Shown here one piece after another: positions 34,380 through 43,711 of a stretch of 64,000 bases of DNA. The stretch is from JADFNB01 sp036397455. GTDB taxonomy: Bacteria > Gemmatimonadota > Gemmatimonadetes > Gemmatimonadales > GWC2-71-9. Position 1 is the stretch's first letter. The number at the start of each line of letters is the position of its first letter. The position numbers and the translations under genes were made by a program. The notes under the pieces were generated by a model that saw only the letters and a list, made by a program, of their open reading frames with translations, was not told the origin of the DNA and searched no databases. The stretch covers positions 62,001-126,000 of the forward strand of contig DASWIX010000078.1 of the NCBI GenBank assembly GCA_036397455.1. Reading direction: 5' to 3'.

Positions 34380-35924
34380 TCAGTTGGTCGACGGGGTCGC
34401 CGCCTTGCGCGGCATCATGTCGTCCCGCATGGCCAGGTGGTAGACGGTCGCCGCGACCACGACCGCCGCTTGCTTCAGATCGTCCAACAGCAGATGGTCA
34501 TACGTATCCGCAATCGTATGGTGCGTCCGCGTCCCGTATTCGATCGGGTCCTGGATGAAGTTGAACCCGGGGATCCCCGCCCGGTCGAACGAGAGATGGT
34601 CCGTACCGCCGGTGTTGCCGTGGCGCACCGCCACCACGCCCAGGTCGCGGAACGGCCAGAGTAGTGCCTCGAATACCGGAATCGCCGCCTCGTTCATCTG
34701 ATCCCAAATCCCACGGATCTTGCCGGTCCCGTTGTCGACGTTCACGTAGACCGAGATCCGATCGTGCAGCGCCGGATGGTTCTCCACCCACGCGCGCGAC
34801 CCGAGCAGCCCCTGTTCTTCGCCGCTCCAGAGCCCGATGCGGATGGTGCGGCGTGGCGTGAGATTCAGCGCGTTCAGGATCCGCAAGGCCTCCATCATCA
34901 CGATCGAGCCGGCGGCATTGTCGGTGGCGCCCGTCCCGTAATGCCACGAGTCGAGGTGTGCGCCGACCATGACATACTGGTCGGCCAGGTCGGTTCCGGG
35001 AATGTCGGCCAGGGTGTTGTACGCTTGCAGGTCGTCGGCGAAAAACCGGTTCTGCACGTTCAGCTCCACGCGCACGCGCACGCCCCGCTCGACGTTGCGA
35101 TATATCGCCGCGTACTGTTCTTGCGACACCACCAGTTCGGGCGGCGGCTCCGGGTTGTCCGGATCGCGACCGGCGGTGGACCCGCCGCCGCCAAGAATGC
35201 CGTATGCGCGGGAACTCGGGGTCAGGACGGCCGCCACGCCTTCCTGTTGGACCATCTCCGCCACCTGCTGGCGCAGCGCCCGCATCTGCATGAACCGCTC
35301 GCGCGCGCGCTGCGCGTCGGGTCCCGGCCCGGCCGAGGGTTCCGGGGGCATCAGGAGTTCGTCCAGCGACATGCGGCGATCCTGCTGTGCGAACTCCGGC
35401 TCGATATCGGGTGGCGCGCGCATCATCACCACCGCACCGCGCAGCTTGCCGCGGTACGCCATCAGGTCATCGACAGTTTCGTATTGTACGATCGTCACGC
35501 CCGCCGTGATGGTTCCCCGCGTGCTTCCGGTCCACGCCACCGGTTGCGCGTTGAGCGGTTGCACGAATGGGTCGAGCAGACGACCGCTGTAGGAAACGCG
35601 CTCCCATCCACGTCCGAATTCTCCCCAAGGCTCGACGACCACATTCACCAATCCCCATCCCCGTAACTCCTCGGCGGTCCAGTCATGGGCGGTACGCATC
35701 CCCGGCGAACCGGTCAATCGCGGACCGATCACGTCCGTGAGATGCCCGGCGAGCCGGTCGATCTGAGACCGCTCGATCCCTTCGTCGCGAATCCGCCGCA
35801 CCACCGCCAGATCCACGCGTTCCTGCGAGACTTGTGCGACCGAAGGGAGGGCAATCAGGAGGGAGACGACCGCCGTGACTGCGAGCCCGCGACCGGCCGT
35901 TCGCAGAGGTATCATTGCCGTCAC
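34380..35924 (-). CDS. Secreted M28 family metallopeptidase
   Basis: 514 residues. GTG at 35924 or ATG at 35915; both give a signal peptide (AVTAVVSLLIALPSVAQ). The zinc aminopeptidase core is present: MVGAHLDSWHYGTGATDNAAG (His/Asp metal ligands), IGLWSGEEQGLLGS (Glu general base and ligand), VNVDNGTG and a late THHTIADTYDHL His. A protease-associated insert precedes it (about residues 110-250), with a Pro/Ala-rich MPPEPSAGPGPDAQRAR linker. Likely a periplasmic or secreted carboxy- or aminopeptidase. A hairpin pair lies after its stop. Confidence 0.9.
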   Translation of the reverse strand: MTAMIPLRTAGRGLAVTAVVSLLIALPSVAQVSQERVDLAVVRRIRDEGIERSQIDRLAGHLTDVIGPRLTGSPGMRTAHDWTAEELRGWGLVNVVVEPWGEFGRGWERVSYSGRLLDPFVQPLNAQPVAWTGSTRGTITAGVTIVQYETVDDLMAYRGKLRGAVVMMRAPPDIEPEFAQQDRRMSLDELLMPPEPSAGPGPDAQRARERFMQMRALRQQVAEMVQQEGVAAVLTPSSRAYGILGGGGSTAGRDPDNPEPPPELVVSQEQYAAIYRNVERGVRVRVELNVQNRFFADDLQAYNTLADIPGTDLADQYVMVGAHLDSWHYGTGATDNAAGSIVMMEALRILNALNLTPRRTIRIGLWSGEEQGLLGSRAWVENHPALHDRISVYVNVDNGTGKIRGIWDQMNEAAIPVFEALLWPFRDLGVVAVRHGNTGGTDHLSFDRAGIPGFNFIQDPIEYGTRTHHTIADTYDHLLLDDLKQAAVVVAATVYHLAMRDDMMPRKAATPSTN

Positions 35925-36109
35925 TCGACTGTGGGAGGTGAAGGGAAACTAGATCGACGCATCGCGTCGCGCGAGCGGACCGCCGACAACCCCTGTCCGG
36001 TTTCGGACCGGCTCCGCTTCGATCAGCCGGCCCGGAACGGGACGCGCCTCTTACCGACGGCGGTCCCGCGCCGTACCCTAAACCCACCCGGTGCGCGTGC
36101 AGGCGATGG

Positions 36110-36126
36110 GTGGTTGGCCCAACCAC
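36110..36126. promoter_or_regulatory. 17-base palindrome, possible operator
   Basis: GTGGTTGG and CCAACCAC flank one C, a perfect 8-base inverted repeat about 22 bases before the start of the Arg-rich zinc-ribbon gene. Operator-sized, but whether any protein binds it is unknown. Confidence 0.3.
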
Positions 36127-36148
36127 AACTCCGGATGGCAGGGTGATC

Positions 36149-36535
36149 ATGATGCATCGTCAGACGGTCGATCCTGATCTTGGCATTCGACGGTTCCTCG
36201 AGGACCTGCGCTCCGGCTTCGACCGACGGGGGCCGCCCGATCGGCGGCGGCGTGGTCGCCGCGCAGCGATCGAATCCGTCGAACGCGATCGCCGTCGCGC
36301 AGCGGACCGGCGACTGTTCGATCGCCGCCGACCCGCCGATCGTCGTCACTTGCCGGCCCGGGAGTACAGCGAAATCCAGATCATGCGCATCCGCGAGATG
36401 CTCGCCGATCCCTTCCTCACCGCCGCGTGCCCGGGATGCGACGCCGGACTGCTGCGGACCGAACGCATGATCAGGGGTGTCGCCAGGTGCATCGTGCTGT
36501 GTACCGGATGCCGGACCCGCGCCGAACTCTCGTAA
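36149..36535 (+). CDS. Arg-rich DRR-repeat protein with zinc ribbon, copy 1
   Basis: 128 residues. Residues about 25-80 are a disordered Arg/Asp stretch with many DRR units (FDRRGPPDRRRRGRR, DRRLFDRRRPADRR). The C-terminal 50 residues hold CPGCDAGLL and VLCTGCR, two CxxC knuckles of a zinc ribbon. The same layout is found in the gene at 43712, where a degenerate receiver domain is added. In both places a PP2C phosphatase follows in the same direction. Start taken at 36149 (36152 also possible); a palindrome lies just upstream. Function unknown; the basic tail could bind nucleic acid or a phosphoprotein. Confidence 0.7.
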   Translation: MMHRQTVDPDLGIRRFLEDLRSGFDRRGPPDRRRRGRRAAIESVERDRRRAADRRLFDRRRPADRRHLPAREYSEIQIMRIREMLADPFLTAACPGCDAGLLRTERMIRGVARCIVLCTGCRTRAELS

Positions 36536-36614
36536 CCGCCGACGCCCGACAAACCCGCTTGGCACGCCCTCTGAAACGGCGTACCATTCAGGGAGCATTC
36601 ACCGGAGTCGATGT

Positions 36615-36818
36615 ATGTCGCCGTTATGGAATACCGTGAAGTCGTTGCTCGGAGGTGTGCCCGGCAAAGGGCCACGACTTCCTCAGCCGCCCTGCACGCC
36701 AAAGCCACCCGCCGGCCCGGCACCAGTCCGGCCGCCCGAGCCGGCCTGCCGGACCGGACCCCACCCCGACCTTGCCGCGCTCGTCGCGCTGCTCCGTGGC
36801 CCCCGCCCCACGCGCTGA
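36615..36818 (+). CDS. Small proline-rich hypothetical protein
   Basis: 67 residues. MSPLWNTVKSLLGGVPGK is followed by a proline-rich middle (PQPPCTPKPPAGPAPVRPPEP) and HPDLAALVALLRG at the end. CGGAG is placed seven bases before the ATG. The final 23 bases overlap the membrane protein gene. Could be a short adaptor; the low-complexity composition leaves some doubt that it is translated. Confidence 0.45.
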   Translation: MSPLWNTVKSLLGGVPGKGPRLPQPPCTPKPPAGPAPVRPPEPACRTGPHPDLAALVALLRGPRPTR

Positions 36819-37449
36819 CCACCACCGGGGGGCGTGGACGGTCGGCCTGGCAATCGGACTCGCCATCGCCGCCGCCGGAGCGCTGAGCACCTTCCGGCTG
36901 CAAGCGCCGCCGCTCGACTTTTCCGGCGAGCACTTCAACGGGTCCGTGCAGCGCATCTTGCGTGAGGTGGCGTTGATGACCGCCCTCCTGACCTTGGCGT
37001 CTTACCTCCTGACAGGACGGGCCTGGGCCCGGTGGGTGCTGGCCGGGGGCCTTCTGGTACTCAGCGGCTGGACCTTGTTCTTCAGCGAGAGCGCATCCGA
37101 CACCCTGTTGGTGGCGCTCGCGGCCTCGTGCATCTGGGGACTCGGCGCGTTGGGCATCGCCCTCGGGCCCGGCGTCCGCGGTTACGTCCTTCGCGCGCGC
37201 GAACGCGCGCACGAGCACGCGCTGGGCATCCTGGTGTCGGCCGATGACGCCGCTCGCTGGCTCGAAATCCTCGACGGATGGGATCGCGCCGGTGTCCTGA
37301 CGCGCCGCGAGCGGAAACGGGCCCAGGGCCTCCTCAGTGATTGGCTCGACCGCAACGGCGATCAGCTCGATCCGGCCGCCACCGACCGCGTCCGCGCGCG
37401 GCTCGCCGCGCCCCCGGTCGAACCCCAGGCCGTCGGCGCCGCGTCGTAG
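36796..37449 (+). CDS. Hypothetical membrane protein
   Basis: 217 residues from a GTG at 36796; an earlier in-frame start at 36655 only adds proline-rich residues. Four predicted helices (WTVGLAIGLAIAAAGAL, EVALMTALLTLASYLL, WVLAGGLLVLSGWTLFF, LLVALAASCIWGLGALGIAL) occupy residues about 12-135. The cytoplasmic-type tail from about 140 (LRARERAHEHALGILVSADDAARWLEI) is charged and ends in a soluble helical bundle. It directly precedes a PP2C gene on the same strand. Not recognised. Confidence 0.7.
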   Translation: MAPAPRADHHRGAWTVGLAIGLAIAAAGALSTFRLQAPPLDFSGEHFNGSVQRILREVALMTALLTLASYLLTGRAWARWVLAGGLLVLSGWTLFFSESASDTLLVALAASCIWGLGALGIALGPGVRGYVLRARERAHEHALGILVSADDAARWLEILDGWDRAGVLTRRERKRAQGLLSDWLDRNGDQLDPAATDRVRARLAAPPVEPQAVGAAS

Positions 37450-37571
37450 CCACCTCGCCATCCATGCGGCAGTACCGTCGATGCCGATGAGCCCGTCCCC
37501 CTCGCTGGCCCTTGCCCGCCTCCGATGCCATCTTAGTCGTGCACACTCGACCTTCGGCGGTGAAGACGGTC

Positions 37572-38474
37572 ATGCCCCAACCTGAAGCCTCAATCGGAGC
37601 TGCCGCCCGCCGCCCGCGGGATGACGAAGTCGACGTCTTCGGCCTGACCCACGCGGGGAAGGTCCGGACCGTCAATCAGGATCATTTTCTGATCAGTTCG
37701 CTTCGCAAGTCGATGCAAATCCACCACACGAGCCTCCCCAACGTGGACGATATCCCGCTCGAAGGTGAGCGCCTGGCGTTTCTGGCCATGGTTGCGGACG
37801 GCGTGGGTGGCGGCGTGAAGGGAGAGGTGGCCAGCCGCGTGGCGATTGCAGAGGTCACGCAGTACATCGCCCACAGCATGCGGTGCTACTACACCGCCGA
37901 TTCCAGGAACGAGGAGGACTTCCACAAGGCGCTGCAGGAAGCGGCCTGGCTGTGCCATGCGAGCGTGGTCGACAACGCCGACAACGACCCGAGTGCCCGC
38001 GGGATGGCCACCACCCTCACCGTGTGGATCGGTGTCTGGCCGCAGGCCTACGTGTTGCAAGTGGGCGATAGTCGGTTCTACGTGTTCCGCCAGGGGGAAC
38101 TGACCCAGCTCACACGCGACCAGACGATGGCGCAGGAACTGCTCGATTCCGGCGTGCTCACCGCTACCGAGGTCAGCAAGACACGCTGGGCGCACGTCCT
38201 CTCCAGCGCCATTGGGGGGAGCCAGACCGCGCCGGTGGTGACCCGGATCGATCAGTCATGGGACAACGTGGGATTGCTCTGCAGTGACGGGCTCACCAAG
38301 CACGTGCCCGATGAAAAGATCAGGGGACGCCTCGCCACGATGACCTCGTCCCGCCAGGTATGCGAGACGCTGTTGCAGGACGCCCTCGACGACGGCGGCA
38401 CCGACAACATCACGATCATTGTCGGCCGTGTGGTCCGCCGGAACCACGGCGAGGCGGCGAACGCCGCTACATGA
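37572..38474 (+). CDS. PP2C family Ser/Thr phosphatase, copy 1
   Basis: 300 residues from the ATG at 37572. All PP2C metal and catalytic motifs are present: GKVRTVNQDHFLI, MVADGVGGGVKGE, ARGMATTLTV, LQVGDSRFYVF, LLCSDGLTKHV and GGTDNITIIVG. It should remove phosphate from Ser/Thr of bacterial proteins, the natural opponent of the Hanks kinases in this region. A close paralogue lies at 45766-46653, with the same length and flanking insert (SLRKSMQIHHTSLPN vs SLRKQVQVHHTSLQN). The last 8 bases overlap the small gene on the reverse strand. Confidence 0.94.
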   Translation: MPQPEASIGAAARRPRDDEVDVFGLTHAGKVRTVNQDHFLISSLRKSMQIHHTSLPNVDDIPLEGERLAFLAMVADGVGGGVKGEVASRVAIAEVTQYIAHSMRCYYTADSRNEEDFHKALQEAAWLCHASVVDNADNDPSARGMATTLTVWIGVWPQAYVLQVGDSRFYVFRQGELTQLTRDQTMAQELLDSGVLTATEVSKTRWAHVLSSAIGGSQTAPVVTRIDQSWDNVGLLCSDGLTKHVPDEKIRGRLATMTSSRQVCETLLQDALDDGGTDNITIIVGRVVRRNHGEAANAAT

Positions 38475-38634
38475 GCACGCCGATCAGCATGGCGACGACC
38501 ACGAGCACGAGCAACCCAAGGACGAGGACGATGAGGATGGCGCTCGCCGCCCATCTCCAGCCTATCCGCCGCAGGAACTGGTAGAGTCCGATCTCGAGGA
38601 TCGCGCGGATCAACCGCTGTACGATGGGCAACAT
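38467..38634 (-). CDS. Small single-helix membrane protein
   Basis: 55 residues, too short for many gene finders: it starts MLPIVQRLIRAILEIGLYQF, with a basic loop (RRIGWRWAAS) and then a strongly hydrophobic helix of about 22 residues running to the end. A short coding region on the reverse strand between two plus-strand genes. Its end overlaps the PP2C gene by 8 bases. Only the uninterrupted frame, the plausible composition and the membrane helix support it; the ribosome site (GGGA nine bases upstream) is weak. Confidence 0.55.
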   Translation of the reverse strand: MLPIVQRLIRAILEIGLYQFLRRIGWRWAASAILIVLVLGLLVLVVVAMLIGVLM

Positions 38635-38739
38635 GTCGAGTCCCGTGGGTGGCGTGGATCCCTACGACGGCACGGCCGTGGGGTTTCGCCGCGTCGCGTT
38701 CCCATTGCCCCCACCATCACCAACGGTATCTTCCGCCCT

Positions 38740-41496
38740 ATGAAACGCCGACCCATCCTCGTCCTCCTCGGGCTCGCCACGCTCCTCGTGGCGCTGATCG
38801 CCGCCCCTGCCATCGCCCGCATTGCCGCAGACTGGTTCTGGTTTGATGCGCTGGGGTTCGAGGTGGTGTTCCTGAAGACGTTAGGTACCAAGCTGGCGAT
38901 CGGGATCGGGGTGGGCCTGGCCGCGCTGGCCTTCTTCTACGTCAACCTGCGGATCGCGCAACGCGGTGCCGTGCCGGACCCGGTCGTCGTGGCGATGCAT
39001 GCGCGCGGGCCGAAGATCGAGCTGACGCGCGCGCTGCAACGGCTGGCGTTGCCGGTGGCCGCGATCGTCGCCCTCCCGGTTGGGGTGTCCGCGATCGCCG
39101 ATTGGCAGATCCTGTTGCTGTATCTCCACCGCACCCCGTTCGGCGAGGTCGACCCCGTCTTCGGCAGGGACATCGCGTACTACCTGTTCACCCTCCCGGT
39201 CATATCGGAGGCGCTCCGCCTGGTCATCGCGTTCACCATGCTGGCGTTGTTCATGGTGGTGCCGCTGTACGTGTTGCGCCGTGACGTGGTCGTGGTGCGC
39301 CGGCGCGTGACCGTCGAACCGTCCGCGGAAACCCACCTTGCCGTCCTCATCGGCCTGCTGTTCGCCGCGGCGGCGGCACGGATGTTCTTCGTTCGCATTC
39401 CGTCCCTCGTGTATTCCACGGCGGGTCCGCTGTTCGGGGCGAGCTATACCGACCTCGTGTTGCGCGCGCCGCTGTTTCGCGTGCTGGGCGTCGTGGCGCT
39501 GGTCGCGGTGGCCCTGATCATCACCGGAGCCCGTTCCGGCCGCCTGGTACGCCATGCGACCATGGCGGTGGCGCTGTATTTCGGGCTGGCGGTTACCGGG
39601 GGGATCGCGGCCGCACTGCTGCAGAAATTCGCCGTGACACCCAATGAACTGGTCAAGGAAACGCCCCAGATCGAATCGCACATCGCGGCCACGCGCCGCG
39701 CGTGGGGGTTGGACGCCGTCACGACGCACGACCTGAGCGGCGAGGCCACGCTGTCCCTGGCCGACATTCAGGCCAACGCGGGGACGATCCGGAACGTGCG
39801 CCTGTGGGATCGCGATCCGCTGCTCCAGACCTTCCGGCAGATCCAGGAGATTCGGACCTACTACGATTTCCGTTCGGTGGACGATGACCGCTATTGGATC
39901 GACGGCGAGTACCGCCAGGTGCTGTTATCGCCGCGTGAATTGAGTACCACCTCCCTGCCGACTCGCAACTTCATCAATGAACGGCTGACCTACACCCACG
40001 GCATGGGCCTGACCCTCAGCCCCGTCAATCAGGTATCACGCGAAGGCCTGCCGGTGCTGTTCGTCAAAGACCTGCCGCCGGCCTCGACGGTGTCGATCGA
40101 GGTCACGCGGCCGGAAGTGTATTTCGGCGAGATGTCGAGCGAGTATGTGTTCGTCAACACCGCCCAACGGGAATTCGACTACCCGCTGGGGGATTCGAGT
40201 GCGTTCACCGTCTACGAGGGAACCGGCGGCGTGCGCGTCGGCTCGATTCTGCGGAAACTGTTGTTGAGTCTGCGGTTCGGATCGATGGACGTCTTGCTCA
40301 CGGATCTCATCACCCCCGACAGTCGTGTCCTGTATCACCGCAACATCGTCGAGCGTGCCGGCAAGGCGCTACCGTTCCTGCGCTGGGACAACGACCCGTA
40401 CCTCGTGGTCACGGACGATGGGCGGATGAAGTGGATCCTGGACGCGTTCACCGCCAGCCGCCGGTATCCCTACTCGCTCCCGGCCGCCAACGGAACGAAC
40501 TACCTGCGCAATGCCGTGAAAGTCGTGATCGACGCGTACGACGGTGACGTGGTCGCGTACCTTGCCGATCCCGCCGAGCCGATCATCCAGACGTACGCCA
40601 AGATCTACCCGGACATCTTCGAGCCGCTGGAGAACATGCCGCCCGACCTCCGCGCGCACATCCGGTACGCGGCCGACCTGTTCCGCATTCAGACGGAGCT
40701 CTACACCATCTATCATATGGATCAAGCGGACATCTTTTACGCCCGCGAAGATCAGTGGCAGATCCCCAACCTGTCGGCGAGCCAGACCAGGAGCGACCCC
40801 TTCCTGCGGCACATCGTGATGCGGCTGCCCGGCGAGCCGCAGGAGGAGTACATCACCATGACGCCGTTCACGCCGCGTGGAAAAGACAACCTCGCGGCAT
40901 GGATGGTGGCGCGCAGCGACGGCGAGCATTACGGGCAACTTGTGGCGTACAAGTTCCCTCGGCAGAGTTTGCTCTTCGGCCCAAGCCAGATCGTGAATCG
41001 GATCAACCAGGATACGGAGATATCCCGCCAGGTCTCGTTGTGGGATCAGCGGGGTTCCGAAGTCATCCGCGGCAATCTCCTCGTCATCCCGATCGAGGAG
41101 TCGCTGATCTTCGTGCAGGCGCTCTACCTCCGCGCCCAAGGCGGACAGATCCCCGAGTTGAAACGGGTCATCGTCGCCTACCAGAACCAGGTGGTCATGG
41201 AAGAGACGCTTGGCGCCGGCATGGCCCGCTTGTTCGGTGGATTGGTCAATACTGACGAGCGGCGTTCGTTTGACGCCGCCCCCGCCCCCGCCCCCGCCGC
41301 GGCCGCCGGCCCCGCTGCGCTGGGCGCCACCACCGACACGCGGCTCGCGGACCTGGTGACCCGGGCGTCCGATCATTACGACCGCGCCCTTGCCGCCCAG
41401 CGGGCGGGGGATTGGGCGCTCTACGGTGAGGAGATGCGGCAAGTGAGCGTGTTGTTGCAACAACTGCGCGACGCGGTACGTACCGAGCGTAACTGA
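38740..41496 (+). CDS. UPF0182 family membrane protein
   Basis: 918 residues, the usual length of this family. Residues 1-290 hold about seven membrane helices (KRRPILVLLGLATLLVALIAAPAIARIAADWFWF at the N-terminus, then IAIGIGVGLAALAFFYVNL and others). The soluble part has the family blocks YYDFRSVDDDRYWIDGEYRQVLLSPRELS, WINRHLTYTHG-like INERLTYTHGMG and YFGEMSSEYVFVNT. A Pro/Ala low-complexity linker (about residues 847-863) precedes a final helical segment with ASDHYDRALAAQRAGDWALYGEEM. Function of UPF0182 is not known; no ligand motif is evident. Start chosen for the compact signal-anchor. Confidence 0.93.
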   Translation: MKRRPILVLLGLATLLVALIAAPAIARIAADWFWFDALGFEVVFLKTLGTKLAIGIGVGLAALAFFYVNLRIAQRGAVPDPVVVAMHARGPKIELTRALQRLALPVAAIVALPVGVSAIADWQILLLYLHRTPFGEVDPVFGRDIAYYLFTLPVISEALRLVIAFTMLALFMVVPLYVLRRDVVVVRRRVTVEPSAETHLAVLIGLLFAAAAARMFFVRIPSLVYSTAGPLFGASYTDLVLRAPLFRVLGVVALVAVALIITGARSGRLVRHATMAVALYFGLAVTGGIAAALLQKFAVTPNELVKETPQIESHIAATRRAWGLDAVTTHDLSGEATLSLADIQANAGTIRNVRLWDRDPLLQTFRQIQEIRTYYDFRSVDDDRYWIDGEYRQVLLSPRELSTTSLPTRNFINERLTYTHGMGLTLSPVNQVSREGLPVLFVKDLPPASTVSIEVTRPEVYFGEMSSEYVFVNTAQREFDYPLGDSSAFTVYEGTGGVRVGSILRKLLLSLRFGSMDVLLTDLITPDSRVLYHRNIVERAGKALPFLRWDNDPYLVVTDDGRMKWILDAFTASRRYPYSLPAANGTNYLRNAVKVVIDAYDGDVVAYLADPAEPIIQTYAKIYPDIFEPLENMPPDLRAHIRYAADLFRIQTELYTIYHMDQADIFYAREDQWQIPNLSASQTRSDPFLRHIVMRLPGEPQEEYITMTPFTPRGKDNLAAWMVARSDGEHYGQLVAYKFPRQSLLFGPSQIVNRINQDTEISRQVSLWDQRGSEVIRGNLLVIPIEESLIFVQALYLRAQGGQIPELKRVIVAYQNQVVMEETLGAGMARLFGGLVNTDERRSFDAAPAPAPAAAAGPAALGATTDTRLADLVTRASDHYDRALAAQRAGDWALYGEEMRQVSVLLQQLRDAVRTERN

Positions 41497-41519
41497 CCGC
41501 CCGAATCCTGAGGACGACG

Positions 41520-41792
41520 ATGGACTTCGACGGCATCGGGACCATGGCCCTCTTCCTGAGTACGGGCGCCGTGGGCGTGTGTCTGGTGTTCCTCGCGGGC
41601 TATCGGATGAAGCTCAAAGCCGATATCGAGCGCGCACGCCTGGGCGGACATTCGGCGGACGACGTCGGCGAGTTGCGAGCGGAACTCGAGAGCACCCTGG
41701 CCCACCAGACCCGGCAGATCGACGAACTGCACGAACGGCTCGACTTCACCGAGCGCCTCCTCACCCGAGGCCGGACCGACCAGCAACCGTAA
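41520..41792 (+). CDS. Small membrane-anchored coiled-coil protein
   Basis: 90 residues. One membrane helix at about 8-27 (MALFLSTGAVGVCLVFLAGY) and then a highly charged coiled coil (KLKADIERARLGG ... DELHERLDFTERLL), like a phage-shock or LapA-type small anchor. GAGGACG lies just before the ATG. Twenty-three bases after UPF0182, so perhaps co-transcribed. The coiled coil resembles the DELHERLDFxERLL tail of proteins that accompany sigma or PspC regulators, but it was not identified. Confidence 0.68.
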   Translation: MDFDGIGTMALFLSTGAVGVCLVFLAGYRMKLKADIERARLGGHSADDVGELRAELESTLAHQTRQIDELHERLDFTERLLTRGRTDQQP

Positions 41793-41871
41793 CTGCCGTC
41801 CTCGGGCGCACTGGCTGGTCACCCGGCGGACCGATATGCTTAGGGCCGTCAACCCGGGGATGCGCTCCACC

Positions 41872-43641
41872 ATGACACACATCGTAGATCGTCTCAAGAC
41901 CGCCCTGGCCGACCGGTACGCCATCGAGCGTGAGGCCGGCAGCGGCGGCACGGCGACGGTTTGCCTGGCGGGGAACCTGAAGCACCGGCGCAAGCCCATC
42001 GGGGCTCTCTGCATCGCCCTCGCCATCGCGCTGCCCGATCACACCCTCGCGCCAACACAGCGCGAGGGCCCCGCCACCGGCACGCACGGGATGGTCAGCA
42101 CGGCGCATCCGCTGGCCACCGAGGCGGGGCTCCGCATCCTCGAGGCGGGCGGCACCGCGTTCGATGCCGCCGTCGCGATCGCCGCGGCGCTCAACGTGGT
42201 CGAGCCCGCGATGTCCGGGATGGGCGGCTACGGCACGATCCTCACGTTCGACGCGGAGAAGGGCGCGGCGCGCTTTCTCAATCCCAGCGGGCGTATGCCG
42301 GCGAGCCTGAACAGCGACGCGTTTCGCGCGCCAACGCCCGGGTTCATGGAGAATCGTCGCGGGGCCAAGGCCGTCTCGACCCCGGGGAATGCCAACGCGT
42401 GGGAAGCGATGTGGCAGGCGTACGGGCGGATGGCGTGGGCCGAGCTGTTCGCCGACGCGATCCGGCTGGCGGACGAGGGATTCGCGTTAAGCGCGGCCGA
42501 TGCATCGACCATTCGATCGGCGTTCGACGATTTCCCCGTCCATGCGAAAGCGTTCTACGGGACCGACGGTCGCCCGCTGCGTGCAGGCGAGCGGCTCGTG
42601 CAGCACGACCTCGCCCGCTCGCTCACGCTGGTCGCCGATGAGGGGGCCCGCGCGATGCACGGCGGGGCGATCGGTGCGGCCATCGACGCGGCGATGCGTC
42701 GCGCCGACGGCTTCCTGTCGCTGGCCGACCTCGAACACAACCGGGCCGAATGGTGGGATCCGGTCGGTATCGATTACCGCGGGGTCCGCATCCTCACCGC
42801 GCCGCCGCCGGCCAACTCGTGGCCCGCCTTGGTTCGACTTGGCATGATGAGCCGCTACGATGTTGTTGCACTACGACACAACAGCGTTGAGTTCCTGCAT
42901 CGCTATGCCGAAGTCACCAAACACGCCTTCTGGACGCGGCTGCGCTGGGCTGGAGACCCGGATGTGGCGCCGCCTCCGCTCGACACCCTGTTGTCCGAAA
43001 CCTATTGGGACGACCAGGTGGCCCGAATCGACCCCGGTCAGGCGACATCCTTCATGCCACCCGGGGAATTCAGCGCCGCGCACCACACGACCCACTTCGT
43101 CGTGGCGGACCGGTGGGGTAACGTGGTCTCGGCCACCCAGACCCTGGGAAACGCCTTCGGCTCGCGCATCATGGCCGAGGGAACCGGAATCTGGCTGAAC
43201 AATTCCCTCGCCTACTCGACCTTCGAACCGAAGGGCAACCCGATGGACGCCTTTCCGGGCCGTCACAAGCTGTCCGGCGACGTTCCCCTGTTCGTCATGC
43301 GGGAGGGGCGCCCGTGGATCGCGATTGGGACACCCGGCGGGCATACGATCGCCCAAACAATCCCCCAGATGGTCATGAACATCGTCGATTTCGGGATGGA
43401 CGTGCAGGCGGCGATCGCCGCGCCCCGCATCAGCTTCATCGAGCCGGACGTGCTGGCCGTCGAAGAAGGCATCCCGGAGGTGGTGCGCACAGCGTTGTCC
43501 GCCATGGGCCACTCGGTTCGGACCAGCCGCGGCTTGGGAAACGCCCATGGGCTCGCCATCGAGTACGGGGATGGGGCAACGCCGGTGCGTTTCTTCGGTG
43601 GGACCGATCCGCGCGGCCAAGGCACCGCCAGGGGCTGGTAG
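41872..43641 (+). CDS. Gamma-glutamyltransferase with a truncated kinase N-terminus
   Basis: 589 residues. Residues 1-41 are the start of a Hanks kinase (DRLKTALADRYAIEREAGSGGTATVCLA, with the ATP loop partly degraded), cut off just where the catalytic lysine would follow. The chain then continues into PIGALCIALAIALP, a hydrophobic run that after KHRRK makes a usable signal sequence. From about residue 70 it is a complete gamma-glutamyltransferase: HPLATEAGLRILEAGGTAFDAA, the nucleophile segment TTHFVVADRWGNVVSATQTL (Thr near 406), and FGSR. The enzyme hydrolyses or transfers gamma-glutamyl groups. A kinase-gene 5' end appears to have been spliced onto a GGT gene. The ATG at 41836 is an alternative. 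Confidence 0.9.
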   Translation: MTHIVDRLKTALADRYAIEREAGSGGTATVCLAGNLKHRRKPIGALCIALAIALPDHTLAPTQREGPATGTHGMVSTAHPLATEAGLRILEAGGTAFDAAVAIAAALNVVEPAMSGMGGYGTILTFDAEKGAARFLNPSGRMPASLNSDAFRAPTPGFMENRRGAKAVSTPGNANAWEAMWQAYGRMAWAELFADAIRLADEGFALSAADASTIRSAFDDFPVHAKAFYGTDGRPLRAGERLVQHDLARSLTLVADEGARAMHGGAIGAAIDAAMRRADGFLSLADLEHNRAEWWDPVGIDYRGVRILTAPPPANSWPALVRLGMMSRYDVVALRHNSVEFLHRYAEVTKHAFWTRLRWAGDPDVAPPPLDTLLSETYWDDQVARIDPGQATSFMPPGEFSAAHHTTHFVVADRWGNVVSATQTLGNAFGSRIMAEGTGIWLNNSLAYSTFEPKGNPMDAFPGRHKLSGDVPLFVMREGRPWIAIGTPGGHTIAQTIPQMVMNIVDFGMDVQAAIAAPRISFIEPDVLAVEEGIPEVVRTALSAMGHSVRTSRGLGNAHGLAIEYGDGATPVRFFGGTDPRGQGTARGW

Positions 43642-43711
43642 AGCCTTGTAGATTGCGGAACGGCGTGGTGGCGCGCCGTTTGCACCGAAATTCGAGAGAC
43701 AGGGAGCCCAG

